DNA from: Mycolicibacterium pyrenivorans
Lineage (GTDB): Bacteria; Actinomycetota; Actinomycetes; Mycobacteriales; Mycobacteriaceae
Assembly: GCF_025821625.1 (NCBI RefSeq)
Contig: NZ_JACKSH010000060.1
Coordinates: forward strand, 48,648-112,647
Reading direction: 5' to 3'
Length of the DNA: 64,000 nucleotides
Part shown: positions 56,680-64,000 of the stretch, in pieces
Layout: each line of letters begins with the position of its first letter
Numbering within the stretch: the first letter of the stretch is position 1
The notes under the pieces: model-generated
Seen by the model: only the letters and a program-made list of their open reading frames with translations
Database searches by the model: none
Told to the model about the DNA's origin: nothing
Translations under genes and position numbers: made by a program

Positions 56680-57553
56680 CACCCGGCCTGCAGATCATCA
56701 CCGGAATCTTGCTGTGCTGTAGCAGATTCATGCTCGTCGAGCCCAGCAGCGCACCGGCCAGCACGCTGCGCTCGCGGGTGCCGACCACGACGAGCTGGGC
56801 ATCGGATCCGTGCATCGCCAGCGCCTTGGCCGGGCCGGCGGGTTCGATGAAGCATTGGGTGCTCACACCGGGATAGGACTTGCTGCGCCGGTCGACGACC
56901 TCGGTCAGCCGAACCCACTCCGCGGCTTCCAGCGCCTCCCAGTCGATCAGGAACGGAATGGACACCGGGGCTGCGGGCACTCGCATCGGCCAGGAATACA
57001 CCACGCGCAGAGGCACTTTGAGTGTGTCGGCGAACATGAACGCATTGCTCAGGGCGGCCTCGGCGGCCGGGGTGAAGTCGAATCCGACGACGACCGCACG
57101 CTCACCATCCGGTTGTCGGCTGCCCCGCCAGGCGACGACCGGACACGGTGCGTGCGAGGCGGTGCTGACGGTCGCCGAACCTGTCAACAACGCCACGAGC
57201 GGTGCCGGGCCGTCACCGCCCAACACCACCATTCGCGCCGCGCCGCCCGCCTCGATCAGTGCCTTGTCGACGGGCCCGTCGACCGACTCGGTGGTGATCA
57301 CCAGGGCAGGAAGGTCGGCACGCACCGCTTCGGACGCTTCCTTCAGCAGGATCTCCACGGCGTCGCGGCGGTAGCTCATCGCGGCCGCCGCGATCGCGGC
57401 CGCCGAGTCGGCGAGGTTACGCCCGAGGCTGGGCTCGACATGCACGATGTGCAGGCCGGTGCCGATCTTCTCGGCGACCGCGCCCGCCCAGCGTGCCGCC
57501 GCGACGGACGTCTGCGAACCGTCGACGCCGACGACGACGGGCGACCCGCTCAC
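56636..57553 (-). CDS. Universal stress protein, two-domain
   Basis: 305 aa from the GTG at 57553, which overlaps the stop of the upstream USP gene (GTGA). It has domain 1 [22 protein letters not shown] and domain 2 [23 protein letters not shown]. The second-domain ATP motif is [24 protein letters not shown] (G-x2-G-like plus GST). The stop lies within the 3' end of dosR on the other strand. It is cotranscribed with the USP at 57550-58440. Confidence 0.9.
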   Translation of the reverse strand: MSGSPVVVGVDGSQTSVAAARWAGAVAEKIGTGLHIVHVEPSLGRNLADSAAAIAAAAMSYRRDAVEILLKEASEAVRADLPALVITTESVDGPVDKALIEAGGAARMVVLGGDGPAPLVALLTGSATVSTASHAPCPVVAWRGSRQPDGERAVVVGFDFTPAAEAALSNAFMFADTLKVPLRVVYSWPMRVPAAPVSIPFLIDWEALEAAEWVRLTEVVDRRSKSYPGVSTQCFIEPAGPAKALAMHGSDAQLVVVGTRERSVLAGALLGSTSMNLLQHSKIPVMICRPGVTPRNDGEDGPAGR

Positions 57554-58440
57554 GGACGCGCCCTCGCGACGATCACGGGGACGCGCGCGCCGTGTACCAC
57601 CGCCGAACTGACGGAACCGAGGACCATCCCGGCGATCCCCCCGCGGCCGTGACTCCCGACGACCAGCAGTTGGGCGGATGTGGACAACTCCAGGAGTTCG
57701 CGGGCCGGGTTGTCCATCTTCACGACACGGCGGACCACCACGTCCGGGTAGCGCTCCTGCCAGCCCGCCAGTCGTTCCGCCAGCGTCTCGTCGGCCTGTG
57801 CGCGAACTTCCGCCCAGCCGACACCGATGAAATCGTCGGTGCTTTCGAGCCATGTGTGGAGGGCGATCAGGTCGACGCCACGTCGCGAGGCTTCGTCGAA
57901 GGCGATCTCGACCGCCCGCTCGGACGCCGGGGACCCGTCGATGCCGACGACCACGGGAGCGTCCGCGGCACGATCCGTCGGCGGGTCCTCGACGTGGATG
58001 ACGGCGACCGGGCAGTGTGCATGATGAACCAGACCGGAGCTGACAGAACCCAGCAACGCGCGCTGGATGCCACCGAGACCGCGGCACCCGACCACCACCA
58101 TCTCGGCGTCCTCTGAGGAGTCGACCAGCACGGCCAGCGGGCTCCCCGACACCGATTTCTGCTCGATCGCGACGGCGCGATCCTGCGGCAACGCCTCTCG
58201 GGCGGTACGGGCCACGTCCTCGAGCAGATCCTTGGCCATCGCGCTCTGCTCGGTCCAGTAGTCCGCCGGCAACGGCACATCGAGCCACGCCGCGGCGCTC
58301 GGATCGGTCAGGGCGTGGACGAGGGTCAGCCGCGAGCCGCGCAATGCCGCCTCATGAGCCGCCCATGCGACGACCGCCTTGGACTCTGGCGACCCGTCGA
58401 CGCCGACGACGATCCCGGAGTCAGCTGAACTCGAAGACAT
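57550..58440 (-). CDS. Universal stress protein, canonical two-domain (Rv2623/Rv2005c-like)
   Basis: 296 aa from the ATG at 58440 (MSSSSADSGIVVGVDGSPES). Both ATP-binding motifs are intact: GCRGLGGIQRALLGSVSSGL and GSHGRGGIAGMVLGSVSSAV (G-x2-G-x9-GS). Rv2623 and Rv2005c, of this type, are DosR-regulated; Rv2623 binds ATP and slows growth. The upstream part of the frame was rejected because the family begins at this Met, which has GAAGGGG before it. A DosR-like box lies 104 bp upstream. Confidence 0.93.
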   Translation of the reverse strand: MSSSSADSGIVVGVDGSPESKAVVAWAAHEAALRGSRLTLVHALTDPSAAAWLDVPLPADYWTEQSAMAKDLLEDVARTAREALPQDRAVAIEQKSVSGSPLAVLVDSSEDAEMVVVGCRGLGGIQRALLGSVSSGLVHHAHCPVAVIHVEDPPTDRAADAPVVVGIDGSPASERAVEIAFDEASRRGVDLIALHTWLESTDDFIGVGWAEVRAQADETLAERLAGWQERYPDVVVRRVVKMDNPARELLELSTSAQLLVVGSHGRGGIAGMVLGSVSSAVVHGARVPVIVARARP

Positions 58441-58543
58441 GTCATTCCCCTTCGACGTGGCGGCCAAGCCTGGCCTGCATCGTGATCTCGACGCTATTTC
58501 TTCTCGGCGCGAAGTCTCTGCGGGCAATGGTCACCGTCACCGG

Positions 58544-58557
58544 GGGCCAAAAGACCT
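58544..58557 (-). promoter_or_regulatory. DosR-like box for the USP - USP operon
   Basis: GGGCCAAAAGACCT, 8 of 12 half-site positions with an AA centre. A weaker site (CGGGCAATGGTCAC, 58521-58534) lies 23 bp away toward the gene. Confidence 0.5.
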
Positions 58558-58707
58558 TGCCGGCCGGTCCGGGGCAGATCAGCGGCCGCGCGGCTAACGG
58601 TTGGCGCTCGCTTCGGTCACGATCGGTGCGCGCCGACGTCGATCGGGTCGCGACGGTGGTTGGATCGGGCGAGCCGCCGACCCGGACGACGGCCTGGAGG
58701 TTGCCGC

Positions 58708-59049
58708 ATGGGGTCGCTCGGCACGGCTGGGTTGGTGTCACTGGTTCTGGCGTTCGCCGCAGGCGCTGGCGTCGTCGGACTCCTGTCGGCATCCGTGCCT
58801 CGGACAGACAAGCGGCGTGCCCGCTGCGCCTTCGTCGTCGGCGTCGTCTGCGGATTGCTGGCAGGCAAGGCACTCCGCGGGCGGCGACGCGGCCTCAAGA
58901 CGTTCGTCGCGATCGCCCGCGGTGACCTGCGCAGCACCCGAATGGGCCTGCTACCCGGCACCGGTCGCTTCGCTCGAGCGCTCGGCTCCGCGGCATTGCC
59001 TGCCCGGTCGGCACTGGCGCCGCGGCGACCCCGCCGGCATCGGATGTAG
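58708..59049 (+). CDS. Small membrane protein of unknown function
   Basis: 113 aa from the ATG at 58708 with GGAGG about 7 nt upstream. Two hydrophobic segments, LGTAGLVSLVLAFAAGAGVV and CAFVVGVVCGLLAG, flank a short basic loop. The C-terminal half is very Arg-rich (GRRRGLKTF, PRRPRRHRM) and probably cytoplasmic. No family was recognised. It lies in a divergent position to the USP pair. Confidence 0.6.
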   Translation: MGSLGTAGLVSLVLAFAAGAGVVGLLSASVPRTDKRRARCAFVVGVVCGLLAGKALRGRRRGLKTFVAIARGDLRSTRMGLLPGTGRFARALGSAALPARSALAPRRPRRHRM

Positions 59050-59150
59050 CCCTTACCACTCGTCCGGCCCCGGTTGTTACTGGAGTGATTTTAGTGATAA
59101 TTGGGGTACAAAGAGGCGTACTCGCTCACGCGTCAGGTCGAGGAGAGACC

Positions 59151-59819
59151 GTGTCTGTCGGCACGCCCCGCAGTGCGATCGTCGCCGGTTGGGCGACGCT
59201 GGCCGCAGTCGCGGCGCTGACCAGCGTCCCAGTGCCCACGGCGTCCGCTGCCCCGAGGTGCAACGACATCGAGATCGTCTTCGCCCGAGGTACCGACGAG
59301 CCTGCCGGGCTCGGTAGGGTCGGCAAGGCGCTGGTCGACACACTGCGCCCGATGGTGAAGGGCCAGTCGGTCGGCGCCTACGCGGTGAACTACCCGGCCT
59401 CGTGGGATTTCCTCCAGGTCGCCGCGGGCGCCAACGACGCCAGCAAGCGGGTGCAGTCGATCGCCGCGACGTGCCCGGACACCAAGATCGTGCTGGGCGG
59501 TTACTCGCAGGGCGCCGCCGTCGTCGACGTCGTCACCACCTCACCCGTCGCAGCGCTCGCTTACACCGCGCCGCTACCCGCAGCCGTCGTTCCCCACGTC
59601 GCGGCCGTCGCCGTCTTCGGTAACCCGTCGGCGCGACTCGGCCGCCCGTTGACGACCCTGAGCCCCGACTTCGGCGCCCGCACCGCCGACCTGTGCAACA
59701 CCAACGATCCGGTCTGCTCGCGCGGCGACGATTTCGACGCCCACGTTCGCTACCCGCAGTCCGGTCTGGTCAAGCTCGCCGCCCAGTGGATCACCAAGCA
59801 TGTGCAGCCACGGGACTAG
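59151..59819 (+). CDS. Secreted cutinase-family serine esterase
   Basis: 222 aa from the GTG at 59151 with AGGAG 7 nt upstream. Residues 1-32 form a signal peptide ending in ASA before APRCNDIEIVFARGTDEPAG. GGYSQGAAVV contains the nucleophile Ser; the Asp is near CNTNDPVCS and the His near DAHVRYPQ. Four cysteines can form the two usual disulfides. Mycobacterial cutinase-like proteins hydrolyse lipid esters outside the cell. The gene converges on the indolepyruvate oxidoreductase gene with a 4-nt stop overlap. No specific CULP number is assignable. Confidence 0.93.
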   Translation: MSVGTPRSAIVAGWATLAAVAALTSVPVPTASAAPRCNDIEIVFARGTDEPAGLGRVGKALVDTLRPMVKGQSVGAYAVNYPASWDFLQVAAGANDASKRVQSIAATCPDTKIVLGGYSQGAAVVDVVTTSPVAALAYTAPLPAAVVPHVAAVAVFGNPSARLGRPLTTLSPDFGARTADLCNTNDPVCSRGDDFDAHVRYPQSGLVKLAAQWITKHVQPRD

Positions 59820-62800
59820 AGGGCACCGAGTTCACGCAGTTTGCCGTGATAGGCCTCGACGCTGGCGAGTTTGATGCCCTCGTAACCGCGCACCATGTCG
59901 GCGAGTGCTGCGATCTCCACCGCCCGGTCGTAACCGGCCTGATCCAGGCCTGCGGCGAGGCGGGTGACGATGGTGATGTACTCGGCGATCAGGTCTCGTT
60001 CGGTCCTGCGGACCCGCGAGTAGCCGAAAGGATCGAATCGGGTTCCCCGGAGCCGCTTTCCCTGCGCCAGGATTCGCAGGGCGATGTGGCTTCGCGGGCC
60101 GAGGCCGATCTTCTTCTTCCACCCCATCGCCCGAAGTGCCGGCGGATGGAGCCGGTAGGTCAGCTTCTCCGCCCCCGGGACCTCGGACTGCACGAACGAG
60201 CGGAACTGCGGGTCCGACAACAGCCGCGCCACCTCGTACTCGTCCTTGTACGCGGTGAGCTTGTAGAGCCCCTTGGCGACGGCCTCGCTGAACTCGGTGC
60301 GATCCCCCACCGCACGTTCCGCGGTCCAGATCGACTGCAGCACAGTCACATAGCGACGGGCCACGGCCTCGTTCTGGAACCCGACGAGGTCGGCCGCCCG
60401 TCGTGCGATGAGGTCGCCCACCCGGCCGGCGAAAGTGGCGCCGTCCAGGACACGTCTGGGCAGTGCGGCGGGTTCCCGGACGCGCACCGGCGACACGACG
60501 TCGTGAAAGTGGGCCGGGTCGGCGATGGCGACGCGCCCCCACCGGAAGGCGGCGGTGTTCGCCTCGACGGCCACGCCGTTGATCCCGATCGCCTCCTCGA
60601 TCGACCACGCCGGAATGCCGAGCGCCCCGGTCTGATAGGCGGCACCGATCAGCAGGAAGTTGGCGGCGGTCGAGTCGCCGAACAGTGCCTGGGCCGCCGC
60701 GAGCGCATCCAGGGAGTGCACGCTGTGCGACACCTGGCCGAGCCTGTTGAGCAGGTAGCTCGTCTCGGGGTAGGCGATCGTCTTGTCGTACACCATCTCT
60801 CCGGTCGGCGTCTTGCTGGTCGACGCGACGGCGACGGTGTTGGCGGGGTCGCCGTAGCCGAGGTTTCTGCGATCCGCGGCGACCAGCAGATCGAAGGCGA
60901 CGATGCAGTCCGCGCTGCCCGGGGTGAGCCGGTTGGCGGGATCGAGCTCGCCTGCGGCGAATCGCAGGTGTGACACGACAGGGCCGGCCTTCTGGCTCAG
61001 ACCGGTCTGATCCAGGCTCTCCACGTCGTAGCCTGCCCGAAGCGCCGCGGTCGCGAGGACTTGGTTCACCGTGACGATGCCGGTGCCCCCGATGCCGGCG
61101 AACAGGACGTTGCGCGTGGCGGCCCCCGGCTCGCAGGCGACGTCGGGCACCGCCGGAGGTTCGGGCGCATGCCGGCGCCGCGGTGGCTTGCCGGACTGCA
61201 CCTCGACCGTGACGAAGGACGGGCAGTCTCCGTCCAGGCAGCTGTAGTCGGTGTTGCAGGAGGTCTGGTCGATCCGTGTCTTGCGGCCGAATTCGGTCTC
61301 CACCGGTTGCACGGACAGGCAATTGGATTTGACGCCACAGTCTCCGCAGCCTTCGCAGACCGCTTCGTTGATGAGCACCCGGGTGGTGCGGACCGGCAGC
61401 GTGCCCCGCTTGCGTTGCCTGCGGGCATCGGCCGCGCAGTGCTGGTCGTAGATCAGGACGGTCACACCCGCGACGTCGCGCAACCGCCTCTGCGCCTCGT
61501 CGAGACGGTCGCGGTGCCAGAGCAGCGTGCCCTTGGCGAGCGCACGCTTGTTGTGCCGCTTGGGATCGTCGGCGCAGACGATGATCTCCCTGACGCCCTC
61601 GGCTGCCAGCTTGTGCGTCACCTGCGCCACGGTGAGGGCGCCCTCGGCGTTCTGGGCCCCGGTCATCGCCACCACCTCGTTCCACAGCAGCTTGTAGGTG
61701 ATGTTGACGCCGGCCGCGACGCACGCCTGGACGGCGAGCTGACCCGAGTGGAAGAACGTTCCGTCGCCGATGTTCTGGAACAGGTGGGGCACGTCGGTGA
61801 AGGGGGCCTGACCGATCCACTGGGTGCCCTCCCCGCCCATCTGGGTGAGGCCGGTGACCGCGCTGTCCTTCCGGCCGGACATCGTCACCATGGTGTGGCA
61901 GCCGATCCCGCCGCCGGCCAGCGAACCGTCGGGTACCGCGGTCGAGCGGTTGTGCGGGCAACCACTGCAGAAGTACGCGGCGCGTTGCGCCGGAAGCACT
62001 TCCAGCGACAGCGCCGGTGGCGGCGGCTTCGCGAGTTCCAGCCGATCCTCGAGTACCCGGCGCAGCGGTACGAGCAGTCGCCCGGCCGTCAGTTCCCCGC
62101 CCGCGGGAATCAGTGGTCGCCCCGCGCCGTCCTTCTTGCCGGCGATCCGCGGGGCACCCGCGCGGCCGTACAGGATTTCGCGGATCTGGGTCTCGACGAA
62201 GGCGGTCTTGTCCTCGACGACGAGGATCTCGTCGAGGCCCCGGGCGAATGCGGTGACGGTGTCGGGACCCAGCGGGGTGGGCATGCCGATGCGGAGCAGC
62301 CTGACACCGGCATGGCGCAACGCGAAGTCGTCGGCGCCGAGGTCGGCGAGGGCTTGCCGCACCGAGTCGAACGTCGTTCCGGTGGCGGCGATCCCGATGG
62401 TCGCATCGGGTGGGTCGATGTCGATGACGTCGAGGTGGTTGGCGGCGCCGTAGGCACGCACCACCTCGGTGCGCGGTCCGTAGAGGTCCGCCTCCGCATC
62501 CAGGCTGGCAGCGGGAGCCGCCATCGGCCGCTGACGGTAGGCGAACGGCTTGCCTTCCCAGAGGACTTCGGGAACGGTGATCTCGACATCGGCGTCGTGG
62601 GAGTCGAAAGACCATGCGCCGTCGGCCACGTCGGCGACGATCTTGAGGGCCACCACGCATCCCGACGCCCGCGACAACGCCACGCCGTGCATGGTCATCG
62701 TGACGATCTCGCGGGCATTCCTCGGGAACAGCACCGGAATGCCGAGCGCGGCCAATGACCGCTCGCTGACGGCGGGAACCGTGGAGGACTTCGACGCCGG

Positions 62801-63283
62801 GTCGTCCCCGACCAGGAGCAGCATTCCGCCGCGCGGGTTGGCGCCGTACATGTTGGCGTGCCGGAGGGCATCGGTCGCGCGATCCAGTCCGGGCCCCTTG
62901 CCGTACCAGACACCCACCACCCCGTCGTGGGTCGGCCTCCCCCCGGACATCGCCGGCATCGTGGCGAGGTCCGCCTGGCTGCCCCACACCGACGTCGCCG
63001 CCAGTTCTTCGTTGAGGCCGGGGACAAAGGTGATGTCGTGTTCGGTCAGGACGTCGGGCATCGCGGCCAGCATGCGGTCGACACCGCCGAGTGGGCTGCC
63101 CTGATAGCCCGAGACGAACGTCGCGATCCGCAGCCCGGCACGTGTATCGCGCTCGTGTTGTTCGACCAACCCGCGGGCGATCGCCTGGACGCCGGTCAGC
63201 ACGACGCGGCCCGATCCGGTGCGGTAGCGGTCGCCGAGTGCGTACGGAAGTCGGTCCGGTCGGCGAACGTCGAGATCGGTCAC
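59816..63283 (-). CDS. Indolepyruvate:ferredoxin oxidoreductase, single-chain alpha-beta fusion
   Basis: 1155 aa from the GTG at 63283. The N-terminal part (1-~600) is the pyrimidine/TPP half: SGYQGSPLGGVDRMLAAMP, VWYGKGPGLDRATDALRHAN, and the TPP-binding FCSGCPHNRSTAVPDGSLAG with GIGCHTMVTMSG. A cluster region follows: CEGCGDCGVKSNCLSVQPV and CNTDYSCLDGDCPSF. The C-terminal gamma part has FAGIGGTGIVTVNQVLATAA. It oxidatively decarboxylates aryl-2-oxoacids from aromatic amino acids to acyl-CoA with reduction of ferredoxin. The regulator at 63423 is divergent. It is related to, but distinct from, the pyruvate enzyme at 22189. Confidence 0.93.
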   Translation of the reverse strand: MTDLDVRRPDRLPYALGDRYRTGSGRVVLTGVQAIARGLVEQHERDTRAGLRIATFVSGYQGSPLGGVDRMLAAMPDVLTEHDITFVPGLNEELAATSVWGSQADLATMPAMSGGRPTHDGVVGVWYGKGPGLDRATDALRHANMYGANPRGGMLLLVGDDPASKSSTVPAVSERSLAALGIPVLFPRNAREIVTMTMHGVALSRASGCVVALKIVADVADGAWSFDSHDADVEITVPEVLWEGKPFAYRQRPMAAPAASLDAEADLYGPRTEVVRAYGAANHLDVIDIDPPDATIGIAATGTTFDSVRQALADLGADDFALRHAGVRLLRIGMPTPLGPDTVTAFARGLDEILVVEDKTAFVETQIREILYGRAGAPRIAGKKDGAGRPLIPAGGELTAGRLLVPLRRVLEDRLELAKPPPPALSLEVLPAQRAAYFCSGCPHNRSTAVPDGSLAGGGIGCHTMVTMSGRKDSAVTGLTQMGGEGTQWIGQAPFTDVPHLFQNIGDGTFFHSGQLAVQACVAAGVNITYKLLWNEVVAMTGAQNAEGALTVAQVTHKLAAEGVREIIVCADDPKRHNKRALAKGTLLWHRDRLDEAQRRLRDVAGVTVLIYDQHCAADARRQRKRGTLPVRTTRVLINEAVCEGCGDCGVKSNCLSVQPVETEFGRKTRIDQTSCNTDYSCLDGDCPSFVTVEVQSGKPPRRRHAPEPPAVPDVACEPGAATRNVLFAGIGGTGIVTVNQVLATAALRAGYDVESLDQTGLSQKAGPVVSHLRFAAGELDPANRLTPGSADCIVAFDLLVAADRRNLGYGDPANTVAVASTSKTPTGEMVYDKTIAYPETSYLLNRLGQVSHSVHSLDALAAAQALFGDSTAANFLLIGAAYQTGALGIPAWSIEEAIGINGVAVEANTAAFRWGRVAIADPAHFHDVVSPVRVREPAALPRRVLDGATFAGRVGDLIARRAADLVGFQNEAVARRYVTVLQSIWTAERAVGDRTEFSEAVAKGLYKLTAYKDEYEVARLLSDPQFRSFVQSEVPGAEKLTYRLHPPALRAMGWKKKIGLGPRSHIALRILAQGKRLRGTRFDPFGYSRVRRTERDLIAEYITIVTRLAAGLDQAGYDRAVEIAALADMVRGYEGIKLASVEAYHGKLRELGAL

Positions 63284-63422
63284 CTGGTCTCACCACCTCG
63301 CAATCTGATGGGCGTATTGCTCTTTCCAGGGTGGCATCAGGTTGCATAGTGAGCAAGCAACCAGGAGGTCATTGAGCATGTTGCCCAGAATATGAAGAGT
63401 GTGACGTGCGATACTGGGCGGC
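63284..63422. promoter_or_regulatory. Divergent control region, ior - Lrp/AsnC gene
   Basis: Contains two related segments, TGAGCAAGCAAC (63349-63360) and TTGAGCATGTTGCCC (63372-63386), with GCAAC and GTTGC facing one another, plausible for an Lrp-type operator. GATACT at 63410-63415 is a good -10 element 7 nt before the ATG at 63423, so the regulator transcript may be leaderless. Confidence 0.5.
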
Positions 63423-63896
63423 ATGACGAGATTGGACCGCACCGACGCCCGATTGTTGCTGGCGTTGTGTGACGCGCCGCGAGCCACCGGGGTGCAGTTG
63501 GCGGCGATGCTGAATCTGGCGCGCAACACCGTTCAGGCACGGCTGGCCCGATGGGACCAGGACAGGGTGCTCGCACCGATCGATCGCTGCGTGTCCCCGC
63601 GCGACCTCGGTTATCCGCTGAAGGCCTTCATCACCGTGGTGGTCGATCAGCACCGACTCGAGGACGTCATCGCCGCGCTGGAGACCTTCACCCAGGTCAC
63701 CCAGGTCACCGGGCTCTCGGGCGCGGCCGACCTGCTGGTCGGCGTGGTGGCCACCGACGCCGACGATCTGTATCGCATCGCCGGACTGGTTCTCGCGGTC
63801 CCCGGGGTCGAACGGACGACGATGTCGGTGGCGATGCACGAGGTCGTCGCCTACCGGACGCGGCCCCTGCTGGAGCAGCTGGCACGAGGCCAGTGA
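63423..63896 (+). CDS. Lrp/AsnC-family transcriptional regulator
   Basis: 157 aa. The N-terminal winged helix-turn-helix has LDRTDARLLLALCDAPRATG and LAAMLNLARNTVQARLARWD. The C-terminal RAM domain has LKAFITVVVDQHRLEDVIAAL and VTGLSGAADLLVGVVATDADDLYRIAG. Such regulators sense amino acids or their oxoacids. Being divergent from the indolepyruvate oxidoreductase gene, it very likely controls that gene in response to aromatic amino acid breakdown products. Confidence 0.92.
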   Translation: MTRLDRTDARLLLALCDAPRATGVQLAAMLNLARNTVQARLARWDQDRVLAPIDRCVSPRDLGYPLKAFITVVVDQHRLEDVIAALETFTQVTQVTGLSGAADLLVGVVATDADDLYRIAGLVLAVPGVERTTMSVAMHEVVAYRTRPLLEQLARGQ

Positions 63897-64000
63897 TCCA
63901 CTTTCCGCCGGAATTGCATTCCAGCCAATGTGACCTTGCGGTCGCCCGTTCCGGGGTGAAAATGGGCTGGTGGTCGCCTTGCGACGCCGTGTCTGCATGG
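63897..64000. other. Unassigned right end
   Basis: 104 bases after the Lrp/AsnC stop. No start codon with support, hairpin or repeat was recognised before the edge of the window. Confidence 0.5.

Noticed and set aside
59832..63356. 1174-residue minus-strand frame overlapping the indolepyruvate oxidoreductase gene
   Set aside because: Arg/Pro-rich out-of-frame reading of the same DNA; the neighbouring frame has the TPP and Fe-S motifs.

Overview
The window looks like chromosomal DNA of a high-GC, probably environmental, fast-growing mycobacterium (Mycolicibacterium type). Markers are an Acr/HspX small heat-shock protein, a Tgs1-type triacylglycerol synthase, an Acg (Rv2032)-type nitroreductase homologue, an Rv2004c-type kinase, a RafH/Rv0079-type ribosome hibernation factor, an Rv2006 (OtsB1)-type three-domain trehalose protein, several paired-domain universal stress proteins and a DosR/DevR response regulator. 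In M. tuberculosis most of these families belong to the DosR (hypoxia/NO dormancy) regulon. No rRNA, tRNA, insertion sequence, phage gene or CRISPR array was seen.

Layout. 1-2.6 kb: hspX, a DUF1876 gene and a phosphoribosyltransferase/esterase fusion that runs off the left edge, facing an SRPBCC gene. 2.6-8.1 kb: one P450 - alcohol dehydrogenase - aldehyde dehydrogenase - acyl-CoA ligase operon, a complete oxidation-and-activation route. 8.2-10.6 kb: a membrane histidine kinase divergent from a LuxR-type regulator, then a P450-type ferredoxin. 10.6-14.3 kb: two WS/DGAT acyltransferases (one is tgs1) flanking a second SRPBCC gene. 14.5-26.8 kb: a translationally coupled operon ppsA - otsB1 - GltD-like flavoprotein - nifJ - DHOD-like. 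26.8-33 kb: an orphan YrbE permease and a five-gene NAD-linked [NiFe] hydrogenase operon hoxFUYH plus its protease. 33.2-41.1 kb: narK-narG-narH-narJ-narI. 41.3-46.5 kb: a cupin and an arginine deiminase operon arcDABC. 46.5-50.3 kb: a small unknown protein, an MgtE-like transporter and a P1B-type ATPase with a C-terminal hemerythrin domain. 50.4-58.4 kb: a SHOCT protein, four universal stress proteins, rafH, the Rv2004c-like kinase, acg and dosR. 58.7-64 kb: a small membrane protein, a cutinase and indolepyruvate:ferredoxin oxidoreductase with its divergent Lrp/AsnC regulator.

How it may work together (inference). Many promoters here carry 14-bp imperfect palindromes resembling the DosR consensus GGGACTWWAGTCCC, often in pairs about 20-23 bp apart. 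Individually most are weak. Together with gene content they suggest one oxygen-limitation island: pyruvate oxidation to acetyl-CoA with reduced ferredoxin (NifJ), ferredoxin/NAD(P)H balancing (GltD-like), disposal or uptake of reductant as H2 (Hox), nitrate respiration (Nar), substrate-level ATP from arginine (Arc), carbon storage as triacylglycerol and trehalose, ribosome hibernation and stress proteins. The dosR gene has no dosS/devS kinase beside it, so its sensor must be encoded elsewhere. Start codons were chosen by ribosome-binding site, stop/start overlap or family alignment; coordinates of DosR-like sites were read by eye.
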